A stretch of 64,000 nucleotides of DNA from Corynebacterium kefirresidentii (GTDB lineage Bacteria; Actinomycetota; Actinomycetes; Mycobacteriales; Mycobacteriaceae), in contig NGUZ01000001.1 of assembly GCA_002154655.1 (NCBI GenBank), positions 248,001 to 312,000 of the forward strand, given 5' to 3'. Of the stretch, positions 58,052-64,000 are shown piece by piece. The notes under the pieces are model-generated. The model was given only the letters and a program-made list of their open reading frames with translations, did no database searches and was not told the DNA's origin. The first letter of the stretch is position 1. Each line of letters opens with the position of its first letter. Position numbers and translations under genes: made by a program.

Positions 58052-58414
58052 ATGAACACTTCAACTGCAGTCCTCGAACACTCGGTAACTGGCGCCTCCG
58101 CATCAGCAGCGCCCACCACTGCGCGTACTCCCGAGCCGCTCTTGCGTGAAGCACTTGGATTGACTCTGCGAGCCTTCCGCGCGGATAAGGGAGTCACCCT
58201 GCGTGAACTAGCTGGGGTGGCGCGCGTTTCGCCGGGCTATCTCTCGGAGCTCGAACGCGGCCGCAAGGAGGTCTCCTCTGAGCTTCTGGCGTCTGTATGT
58301 CACGCGCTGGATTGCTCGGTGTCTGATGTGCTGATTGAAGCCGCAGGTTACATGGCTCTTCCGTCCATGGATGAAGAGCTCGCCCATACGGCACCCGCCG
58401 CATCAGAGCTTTAA
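58052..58414 (+). CDS. clgR: XRE-family regulator ClgR
   Basis: 120 aa. One helix-turn-helix of the Cro/CI type: [56 protein letters not shown]. In C. glutamicum and mycobacteria ClgR activates clp protease genes and, in mycobacteria, pspA; it is itself controlled by Clp degradation. The C-terminus (PAASEL) ends with small hydrophobic residues, which fits such turnover. GTG 58049 and TTG 58040 are alternative starts. It precedes pspA by 192 bp. Confidence 0.9.
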   Translation: MNTSTAVLEHSVTGASASAAPTTARTPEPLLREALGLTLRAFRADKGVTLRELAGVARVSPGYLSELERGRKEVSSELLASVCHALDCSVSDVLIEAAGYMALPSMDEELAHTAPAASEL

Positions 58415-58493
58415 GCCGCCGCGGAATTCACTTATAACTTCAGTCGGTCTTGTCCTGCAGAGGAAAGGCCGGCTGTGGTGATTATAGAAAGCC

Positions 58494-58504
58494 CGCGGCA
58501 AGCG
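58494..58504 (+). promoter_or_regulatory. Possible ClgR operator upstream of pspA
   Basis: CGC-GGCAA-GCG fits the outer CGC-N5-GCG frame of ClgR sites but not the centre. A TATAAA hexamer at 58551-58556 could be the pspA -10 box. Confidence 0.3.
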
Positions 58505-58606
58505 CCCGCGACCTCGGGGAGCGCAAGCGGTGGAAACGGCGCTTCGCTACTATAAATAGCAGAACAATACGCACATATATTTAACCTAGAAAGGTTGAAG
58601 CACACC

Positions 58607-59467
58607 ATGGCGAACCCATTTGTTAAAGCCTGGAAATACCTTATGGCCCTCTTCGACAACAAAATCGAGGAAAACGCCGATCCGAAGGTACAAATCGAGC
58701 AGGCTATTGAGGAAGCGCAGCGCCAGCATCAGGAGCTTTCTCAGCAGGCAGCCGCCGTTATTGGTAACCAGCGTCAGCTGGAAATGCAGCTCAACCGCCG
58801 CCTAGCAGAGGTAGAAAAGCTGCAGGGCAATGCTCGCCAGGCTTTGGAATTGGCGGACCAGGCCCGTGCCCAAGGCGATGAAAACAAGGCTGTCGAATAC
58901 GAAAATGCAGCCGAGGCTTTCGCCGCCCAGCTAGTGACCGCGGAAGAATCCGTGGAAGATACCAAGAAGCTGCACGACCAAGCACTGCAGCAGGCAGAAA
59001 AGGCCAAGAATGCAGTTCAGCGCAACAATGCTGCACTGCGTGAGAAGGTCAATGAGCGCTCCAAGCTGCTTTCCCAGCTGGAGCAGGCAAAGATGCAGGA
59101 AAAGGTTTCCGAGTCTTTGAACTCCATGAACGAGCTGACTGCCAATGGCAATACCCCATCTCTGGATTCCGTGCGCGATAAGATTGAGCGCCGCTATTCC
59201 AAGGCATTGGGACAAGCTGAGCTCGCGGAGAACTCGGTGGAAAACCGCATGGCCGAGGTACAGCAAGCCGGCGTGCAGATGGCTGGGCACTCCCGCTTGG
59301 AGCAAATTCGCAGCGAAATGAACGCTTCCAAGTCTGTGGAAAGCAATAAAGCCCAGGCTATTGAAGGAAACAAGGCCTCTGGCTCCGCTGCAGACAACGC
59401 CGCTCAGCCGGGCGCTGCCAGCGATGATGCAGTGCAGGCTCGCCTGCGTGAGTTGCGCGGGGAATAA
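58607..59467 (+). CDS. pspA: PspA/IM30 family membrane-stress protein
   Basis: 286 aa, soluble coiled-coil protein that binds and stabilises the inner membrane. The N-terminal amphipathic helix ([20 protein letters not shown]) is followed by about 170 residues of heptad-rich helices (for example [18 protein letters not shown] and [17 protein letters not shown]), typical of ESCRT-III-like PspA. The C-terminal 90 residues are longer than in E. coli and end in a variable tail. Start 58607 fits the family; AGAAAGG is about 11 nt upstream. Together with ClgR it forms an envelope-stress pair. Confidence 0.92.
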   Translation: MANPFVKAWKYLMALFDNKIEENADPKVQIEQAIEEAQRQHQELSQQAAAVIGNQRQLEMQLNRRLAEVEKLQGNARQALELADQARAQGDENKAVEYENAAEAFAAQLVTAEESVEDTKKLHDQALQQAEKAKNAVQRNNAALREKVNERSKLLSQLEQAKMQEKVSESLNSMNELTANGNTPSLDSVRDKIERRYSKALGQAELAENSVENRMAEVQQAGVQMAGHSRLEQIRSEMNASKSVESNKAQAIEGNKASGSAADNAAQPGAASDDAVQARLRELRGE

Positions 59468-59494
59468 AGCAGCCACCACTGCCTAGCGCAGTTG

Positions 59495-59543
59495 CCGCCT
59501 ACGTTGACCAACAGATGGGGGTCAACGTAGGCGGTATTTTTGT
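59495..59543. terminator. Bidirectional terminator of pspA and bioYMN
   Basis: Perfect 15-bp stem CCGCCTACGTTGACC (59495-59509) with GGTCAACGTAGGCGG (59520-59534), 10-nt loop, then TATTTTTGTTTT. Confidence 0.92.
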
Positions 59544-59544
59544 T

Positions 59545-60165
59545 TTAGTCGCCAACGCCGCGAGCCTGTAGTGCTTCGCCCATCGCGCGCGCACGCCGGA
59601 TGGAGCGAATTATGACCGGGGTGCCAAAGGCCAGCGGGGACATGCCGGCGCCGCGCGCCTTGCGGGCATCAAGCACCTCATAGACGGTTTCAAACATGAG
59701 CGGGATAAGGCGAATAGTCAATGCCATAGCAAGGCTGATGTTTTCTACCGGTACACCCAGTCGCTTGAGCGGGTGTAGTGATTCTTCTAATGACCCCATG
59801 ATGGCGTCTACCGTGGAGGTAAGTGTCAGCAGGAAGGCGGCCAACATGGCGGCGAAAATATTGAGAAACATCACCGCTGCATAGTCGAAGTCCTTTGCCC
59901 ACCATTGAAATCCTGCCAAGGGAACTAGGAAGAAAAGTGGTGGCCATATCTGGCTCCACGCAATACCAAGCGGAATCCGGGCACAAACATAGAGAAGTAC
60001 CACGAAAATGACACCGCCTGCTGCCCACGGAATAGATGTGAAGAAGATGCTGCTGACCACGATGAAGATTAAAAGGAATGTGATCTTCCAGCTGGGCTTC
60101 ATTCGGTGAATGAAGCTTGTTCCATCAACGTAAACCGATAGTGGAAGATTTGTGCGTCGCTGCAT
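59545..60165 (-). CDS. bioN: Biotin ECF transporter T component BioN
   Basis: 206 aa, five to six transmembrane helices. Matches EcfT: the coupling segments with the Ala-Arg-Gly motifs (DARKARGAG and EALQARGVG), and FETVYEVLDARKARGAG near the cytoplasmic coupling helix. It connects the ATPase BioM to the substrate binder BioY. GGGGGGAG stands 6 nt before the ATG. Gap of 12 bp from bioM. Last gene of bioYMN. Confidence 0.92.
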   Translation of the reverse strand: MQRRTNLPLSVYVDGTSFIHRMKPSWKITFLLIFIVVSSIFFTSIPWAAGGVIFVVLLYVCARIPLGIAWSQIWPPLFFLVPLAGFQWWAKDFDYAAVMFLNIFAAMLAAFLLTLTSTVDAIMGSLEESLHPLKRLGVPVENISLAMALTIRLIPLMFETVYEVLDARKARGAGMSPLAFGTPVIIRSIRRARAMGEALQARGVGD

Positions 60166-60177
60166 GATATCTCCCCC

Positions 60178-60870
60178 CTACAACGGTCGCTGGGACATGA
60201 GCTCTTGGTAGAACTTTATGACCTCTGCGGGCTTTCCGTCTGCGGCGATGCGATGATTATCGATGCAGATGACGCGATCAAAATCGCGCAGAAAATCCAG
60301 ATCATGCGTCACTACAATCAATTGCTGTTCCAGGCTGGAAAATTCCCGTTTGATCCGGTCGCGGTTGCGCAGGTCCAGCAGGGTAGTAGGCTCATCGGCG
60401 ATAATGAGTATCGGATCAATAACCATGACCGATGCCAGCGCGAGGAGCTGCTTTTGTCCGCCGGAAAGCGTGTGCGGTGAGCGCTCAGCAAACTCGGCGA
60501 GTCCAAAGCGCTCGAGGGCGGCATCTACCATGGCGGTGCGTTCGTGTTTGGGCAGTTTAAAGCGGCGTAGTGAAAATGCCACGTCATCGCGCACATTGGG
60601 CATGACAATTTGATTTTCGGCATCCGAAAAGACGAAACCAACCTTTTCGCGTACTTTTTTGCCCTGCTTGGCGACGTCCATGTGGTCCACCGTCACCGTT
60701 CCCTTACTGGGTTCCCCTAAGCCATTAATGAGCCTGGTTAAGGTAGATTTTCCGCCGCCGTTTTGGCCGATGATACCGATGCGCTGTTCAGTGAGTTTAA
60801 GGTTGATGTCCTCGAGAACCACGGTGTCATCAAAGGCCACTGTGACCGAGGAAAACTCGATAGTGGGCAC
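60178..60870 (-). CDS. bioM: Biotin ECF transporter ATPase BioM
   Basis: 230 aa. Energises biotin uptake. Walker A is GQNGGGKS (35-42), signature LSGGQKQ, Walker B ILIIADEPTTLLD, switch His in VVTHDLDF. Start is GTG 60870, overlapping the bioY stop by one base (TAGTG). The longer frame to 61062 overlaps bioY and has unprotein-like sequence. In C. glutamicum bioYMN is the biotin importer. Confidence 0.94.
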   Translation of the reverse strand: MPTIEFSSVTVAFDDTVVLEDINLKLTEQRIGIIGQNGGGKSTLTRLINGLGEPSKGTVTVDHMDVAKQGKKVREKVGFVFSDAENQIVMPNVRDDVAFSLRRFKLPKHERTAMVDAALERFGLAEFAERSPHTLSGGQKQLLALASVMVIDPILIIADEPTTLLDLRNRDRIKREFSSLEQQLIVVTHDLDFLRDFDRVICIDNHRIAADGKPAEVIKFYQELMSQRPL

Positions 60871-61433
60871 TAGGAAGCCTTTCGTCCCATGAGATCTGGG
60901 AAGGCTGCATGGACACCGAGGGCGATGATGACGGCTACCACAAGCTTTCCTGCATCCACGGGAATGAAGGGCAGCTGAGCTGCGAAGGCCGGTCCAATCT
61001 CCAATCCGGAGCGGATCATGAGGCCAAAGGCGCCGCAAATGTATTGGATAGCAAGGCCGCACACGGCAGCGATGGCAAGTACTGCAGTCATGCCGGCCTT
61101 ATTTTTGGGAGAGCGGTAGGCAATTGCTCCAGCAACCGCCGGCGACAGGACGTAGCCGATGATGTAGCCCGCAGTCGGGCCCGCCAGTGCACGCAGCGTA
61201 GTTCCGCCACCGGCTAGAACGGGTAGAGCAAGGCCCAGGAACAAGAAGAGGAGCCCCACATATCCGCCGCGTTTGCTGCCCAAGATCAAACCGGCGAGGA
61301 TGAGCGCTGCGTTTTGTAGCACGATGGGCACGCCAGCGGAACCGACGGGGATCGAGACGAAGGCGAGGACGATGACGAGGGCGGTAAAGACGGCAACATA
61401 GGCAATGGTGGCTGCCAGAGAGTTCTTCTTCAT
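60870..61433 (-). CDS. bioY: Biotin-binding ECF S component BioY
   Basis: 187 aa, six transmembrane helices. Substrate-binding membrane protein for biotin. Family segments: VPIVLQNAALILAGLILGSKRGG, LGLALPVLAGGG, and GPTAGYIIGYVLSP. Start 61433 is chosen because MKKNSLAA begins the family and TAATCT stands 7 nt upstream on the minus strand; the frame to 61487 runs into the probable operator. Biotin auxotrophy, common in Corynebacterium, would make this system important; biotin synthesis genes are not in this window. Confidence 0.94.
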   Translation of the reverse strand: MKKNSLAATIAYVAVFTALVIVLAFVSIPVGSAGVPIVLQNAALILAGLILGSKRGGYVGLLFLFLGLALPVLAGGGTTLRALAGPTAGYIIGYVLSPAVAGAIAYRSPKNKAGMTAVLAIAAVCGLAIQYICGAFGLMIRSGLEIGPAFAAQLPFIPVDAGKLVVAVIIALGVHAAFPDLMGRKAS

Positions 61434-61440
61434 TCTCAAG

Positions 61441-61493
61441 AGATTAGCACTGCATAAAACCTGCAGACAATCGAATGTTTTGAACATTGTTTA
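61441..61493 (-). promoter_or_regulatory. bioYMN promoter with BioQ-like operator
   Basis: TAATCT (61441-61446, minus strand) lies 7 nt before the bioY ATG. At 61481-61493 the plus strand reads TGAACATTGTTTA, close to the C. glutamicum BioQ consensus TGAAC-N3-GTTAC and imperfectly palindromic. Confidence 0.55.
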
Positions 61494-61583
61494 ACGGGGA
61501 GTAGAAGGAGGGCAGTCGAGCTAGTGCGGTGGGTGGTCAAGTGAACCCTACTGGCCTGCTGGCGCGGCCTCTTGCGTGCTGAG

Positions 61584-61589
61584 TAGGAT
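61584..61589 (+). promoter_or_regulatory. -10 box of the DUF3046 gene
   Basis: TAGGAT, 7 nt before ATG 61597. Confidence 0.5.
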
Positions 61590-61596
61590 GGCGCGC

Positions 61597-61812
61597 ATGA
61601 GATTGACTGAGTATCACCAGCTCATTGTGGATGAATTTGGAGAGTCCAAAGGTAAGTGGATTAGCCACTCTCATGTCTTGCCTGACCTAGGGGCGACGCC
61701 GGATGAACTTATCGAACGCGGCGTCGATCCACGAAAAGTTTGGCTGAGTCTGTGCAATGACTTCGATGTACCACAAGGGCGCAGGTTGGGGGTAGATTAT
61801 CCAGGCAAATAG
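61597..61812 (+). CDS. DUF3046 protein
   Basis: 71 aa. Begins MRLTEYHQLIVDEFG and ends with VDPRKVWLSLCNDFDVPQGRR, the strong DUF3046 signature. It is a small soluble actinobacterial protein found just upstream of recA in mycobacteria (Rv2738c position) as well as here. Function unknown. The start is placed by family and the -10 box; the frame to 61576 overlaps that box. Confidence 0.88.
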   Translation: MRLTEYHQLIVDEFGESKGKWISHSHVLPDLGATPDELIERGVDPRKVWLSLCNDFDVPQGRRLGVDYPGK

Positions 61813-61853
61813 CGCCATTTTGAGCAGAGTATCGGCGAGCCTGCTTTCGACAT

Positions 61854-61874
61854 TCGAACAGATGTATGTAGAAT
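61854..61874 (+). promoter_or_regulatory. Probable SOS box and -10 of recA
   Basis: TCGAACA-GA-TGTATGT (61854-61869) has a perfect left half of the actinobacterial SOS box TCGAACA-N2-TGTTCGA and a degenerate right half. TAGAAT (61869-61874) overlaps its end and is a good -10 box. The leader to recA is then about 115 nt. Confidence 0.6.
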
Positions 61875-61994
61875 AGCGGTTGTGTCGGTGCAGTCGTCTA
61901 CAGTGGGATGGCGTTGACGGAGGGAACCATTTGTGTTCCGCGACAGTCTAATTATGCGTTAGTACATCGTCGTTAAAGATAAGGATGAAAAGTA

Positions 61995-63131
61995 ATGGCA
62001 ACCAAAAAGAAGTCGTCTTCTTCCGCAGCTAAGGGAGATGACCGCCAGAAGGCGCTCGATGCCGCCATGGCCATGATTGAGAAGGATTATGGCAAGGGCG
62101 CTGTTATGCGCTTGGGTGATGATAATCGTCCGCCCATTAAGGCCATTTCTTCGGGTAATACCGCAATCGATGTTGCCCTGGGTATTGGTGGTTTCCCACG
62201 AGGACGCATCGTGGAGATTTATGGACCAGAGTCTTCTGGTAAGACCACCGTCGCGCTGCACGCCATCGCATCTGCGCAAAAGGAGGGCGGCATTGCCGCC
62301 TTTATCGATGCCGAGCACGCCCTTGACCCACAGTATGCTCGCCTGCTTGGTGTAGATACTGATAACCTCTTGGTCTCCCAGCCTGATACCGGCGAACAGG
62401 CTTTGGAAATCGCTGATATGTTGGTGCGCTCTGGCGCTATTGACATCATCGTGGTCGACTCCGTGGCGGCTTTGACCCCGAAGGCGGAAATTGAAGGCGA
62501 GATGGGCGATAGCCACGTCGGCCTCCAGGCCCGCCTGATGTCACAGGCGCTGCGCAAGATGACCGGTGCTCTATACAACTCTGGTACCACCGCCATCTTC
62601 ATTAACCAGCTGCGTGAAAAGATCGGCGTGATGTTCGGCTCACCAGAGACCACCACAGGCGGTAAGGCACTCAAGTTCTACTCTTCCGTGCGCTGCGATA
62701 TTCGCCGCATCCAGACGTTGAAGGATGGACAAGATGCGATTGGTAACCGCACCAAGCTCAAAGTGGTAAAGAACAAGGTCTCCCCACCATTTAAGATTGC
62801 CGAATTCGACATCATGTATGGCGAAGGTATCTCCCGCGAATCTTCCATTATTGACCTTGGCGTCGAGAACGGATTTATCCGTAAATCTGGTTCCTGGTTT
62901 ACCTATGAAGGAGATCAGCTGGGGCAAGGTAAGGAAAAGGCCCGTAACTTCCTGAAGGATAATCCGGACCTTGCCAATGAAATCGAGCAAAAGATCTTCC
63001 AAAAGCTTGGCATCGGCGAGGCTGCGGCAGAGGGTGAAGAGGCTGCCGCGATGGATGTTCCTGGCGCCGATGACCCATTGACCGATGAGTCCGTCGACCT
63101 CGTTCCAAACGTCGACTTTGACGACGACTAA
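61995..63131 (+). CDS. recA: Recombinase RecA
   Basis: 378 aa, no intein. DNA strand exchange and LexA co-protease. Walker [10 protein letters not shown] (G77 to T85), [32 protein letters not shown] and the [10 protein letters not shown] loop are intact. AAAGGATGAAAAGTA lies before the ATG. C-terminal 50 residues are acidic. recX follows 51 bp later, presumably in the same transcript; the M. tuberculosis recA intein is absent. Confidence 0.98.
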   Translation: MATKKKSSSSAAKGDDRQKALDAAMAMIEKDYGKGAVMRLGDDNRPPIKAISSGNTAIDVALGIGGFPRGRIVEIYGPESSGKTTVALHAIASAQKEGGIAAFIDAEHALDPQYARLLGVDTDNLLVSQPDTGEQALEIADMLVRSGAIDIIVVDSVAALTPKAEIEGEMGDSHVGLQARLMSQALRKMTGALYNSGTTAIFINQLREKIGVMFGSPETTTGGKALKFYSSVRCDIRRIQTLKDGQDAIGNRTKLKVVKNKVSPPFKIAEFDIMYGEGISRESSIIDLGVENGFIRKSGSWFTYEGDQLGQGKEKARNFLKDNPDLANEIEQKIFQKLGIGEAAAEGEEAAAMDVPGADDPLTDESVDLVPNVDFDDD

Positions 63132-63182
63132 AGTCGTTTCACCCTGCACCTGCGCTATCCACGTCCCACCTGAACCTGCATT

Positions 63183-63785
63183 ATGAATCAGCCCGCCCCC
63201 GAAAAACTCGCTCAACTCCGTCAGGCCCTTGAGGCCTATGAGAGCGGTGCGGTAGGGGGCGGGCTTTTTGATCGGGAGGTAGAAGAAGCCAAGGCTAAAG
63301 TCCGCTCTCGTGCACTACGCCTTCTGGATCAGCGGTCTAGGTCCCGGAAGGAGCTTTATGACCGCTTATTAAAAGCGGAATTCGAGCCAGATCTGATTGA
63401 AGATGTGCTGGATGATCTAGCCCACGCGGGGTTGGTCGATGACGCCGCTTTTGCCCACGAATGGGTACGGCAGCGCCATAAGCGCCGCGGGAAATCTAGT
63501 TCGGCGCTTAATAGGGAATTGCGTGAGAAAGGCGTGAGCGAGGCCGACCGTGCTGAAGCCCTCGAGCAGATTGACCCTGCCGATGAAGAAGCCATGGCAC
63601 GGACCCTTGCTCAAAAGAAGGCCCGCTCCATTAAAACCATTCCGTCGGATCGCAGGGAACGCGATAAGGCCTTACGGCGTATCGTGGGTGTTCTTGCGCG
63701 CCGTGGTTTCAATGAAGGGATGTCACTGCAGATTGCGATCGCAGCGCTTGAGGCGCGGTGCGCTGAATTACGCGCTGCGGAATGA
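63183..63785 (+). CDS. recX: Regulatory protein RecX
   Basis: 200 aa. Inhibits RecA filaments. Made of three-helix RecX repeats: ALRLLDQRSRSRKELYDRLL, FAHEWVRQRHKRRGKSSSAL and a third repeat from KALRRIVGVLARRGFNEGM. N-terminal 40 residues are polar and variable. Standard position after recA. Confidence 0.93.
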   Translation: MNQPAPEKLAQLRQALEAYESGAVGGGLFDREVEEAKAKVRSRALRLLDQRSRSRKELYDRLLKAEFEPDLIEDVLDDLAHAGLVDDAAFAHEWVRQRHKRRGKSSSALNRELREKGVSEADRAEALEQIDPADEEAMARTLAQKKARSIKTIPSDRRERDKALRRIVGVLARRGFNEGMSLQIAIAALEARCAELRAAE

Positions 63786-63852
63786 TTTGGCAGTGCGTAG
63801 GTCGTCTCCACGTAGCTAGCTCCGGCAGTTATGAGATGCCTAACTACATGGC

Positions 63853-63858
63853 TAAACT
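63853..63858 (+). promoter_or_regulatory. -10 box of miaB
   Basis: TAAACT, 8 nt before GTG 63867. Confidence 0.4.
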
Positions 63859-63866
63859 ATGCCGAC

Positions 63867-64000
63867 GTGGAGCAGACAATCGCAGATACCCGTACTTATG
63901 AAGTCCGAACCTTCGGTTGCCAGATGAATGTGCATGATTCCGAGCGCATTTCTGGCCTCTTGGAGGAGGCAGGCTACTCGGCCGCCGGCGAAGGTGTAGA
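63867..64000 (+). CDS. miaB: tRNA-2-methylthio-N6-dimethylallyladenosine synthase MiaB, N-terminal fragment
   Basis: Runs off the window after 44 codons. The visible start reads [19 protein letters not shown], the first cluster-binding cysteine block of the MiaB methylthiotransferases. GTG 63867 is the likely start, as no ATG or TTG fits better in this frame. miaB after recA-recX is the actinobacterial order. Confidence 0.88.
   Translation, partial: MEQTIADTRTYEVRTFGCQMNVHDSERISGLLEEAGYSAAGEGV

Overview
The window is a stretch of core chromosome from a mycolic-acid actinobacterium, almost certainly a Corynebacterium. Pointers are mycothione reductase, a TIGR03085/mycothiol-type protein, PptT-like phosphopantetheinyl transferase, malate:quinone oxidoreductase, a dapB-thyX-dapA-RNase J cluster, BioYMN biotin uptake, ClgR-PspA and moderately high GC. 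The gene order follows, with insertions, the Mycobacterium tuberculosis block from cdsA to miaB as I remember it. I see no rRNA, tRNA, CRISPR array, prophage or insertion sequence. Coding density is very high, and species cannot be fixed by eye.

Region 1 (1-12.4 kb): end of cdsA, a LapA-like membrane protein, rlmN, an ABC-2 exporter pair, a DUF2631 membrane protein, dxr-rip1-ispG (two MEP isoprenoid enzymes around a site-2 protease), a penicillin-binding lipoprotein and map. Region 2 (12.5-20.2 kb): a paralogous pair of small secreted proteins, mycothione reductase, an alpha/beta hydrolase, mqo, and a coupled phzF-selO pair. Region 3 (20.2-26 kb): a NarL-type two-component system followed by an ABC exporter, a DUF4921 GalT-like protein and yaaA. 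Region 4 (26-42.6 kb): proS, DoxX-like protein, a minimal Rpf, a DUF4439 lipoprotein, then the translation/RNA block rimP-nusA-ylxR-infB-rbfA-nrnA-MATE, a phosphoesterase, pptT, truB, ribF, a nucleoside hydrolase and rpsO. Region 5 (42.7-55.3 kb): pnp, an AMIN-like lipoprotein, a VOC protein, dapB-thyX-dapA-rnj, a TIGR03085 protein and ftsK. Region 6 (55.3-64 kb): a probable Mn2+ riboswitch and its terC gene, YciI, pgsA, cinA, clgR, pspA, bioYMN, DUF3046, recA-recX and the first codons of miaB.

Two regulatory themes stand out. First, about twenty genes carry a TANNNT hexamer 5-8 nt before the start codon and no Shine-Dalgarno sequence, the signature of leaderless mRNAs; several divergent pairs share intergenic gaps of only 23-67 bp. 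Second, terC has a structured leader with yybP-ykoY motifs in which the same CCTCC strand can close the aptamer or mask the terC ribosome binding site. No wholly new multi-gene system is evident. The strongest observations are this leader, the apparent ATT start of cinA, the terminator/promoter overlap behind rnj, and the secreted-protein pair with its palindrome-rich upstream region.
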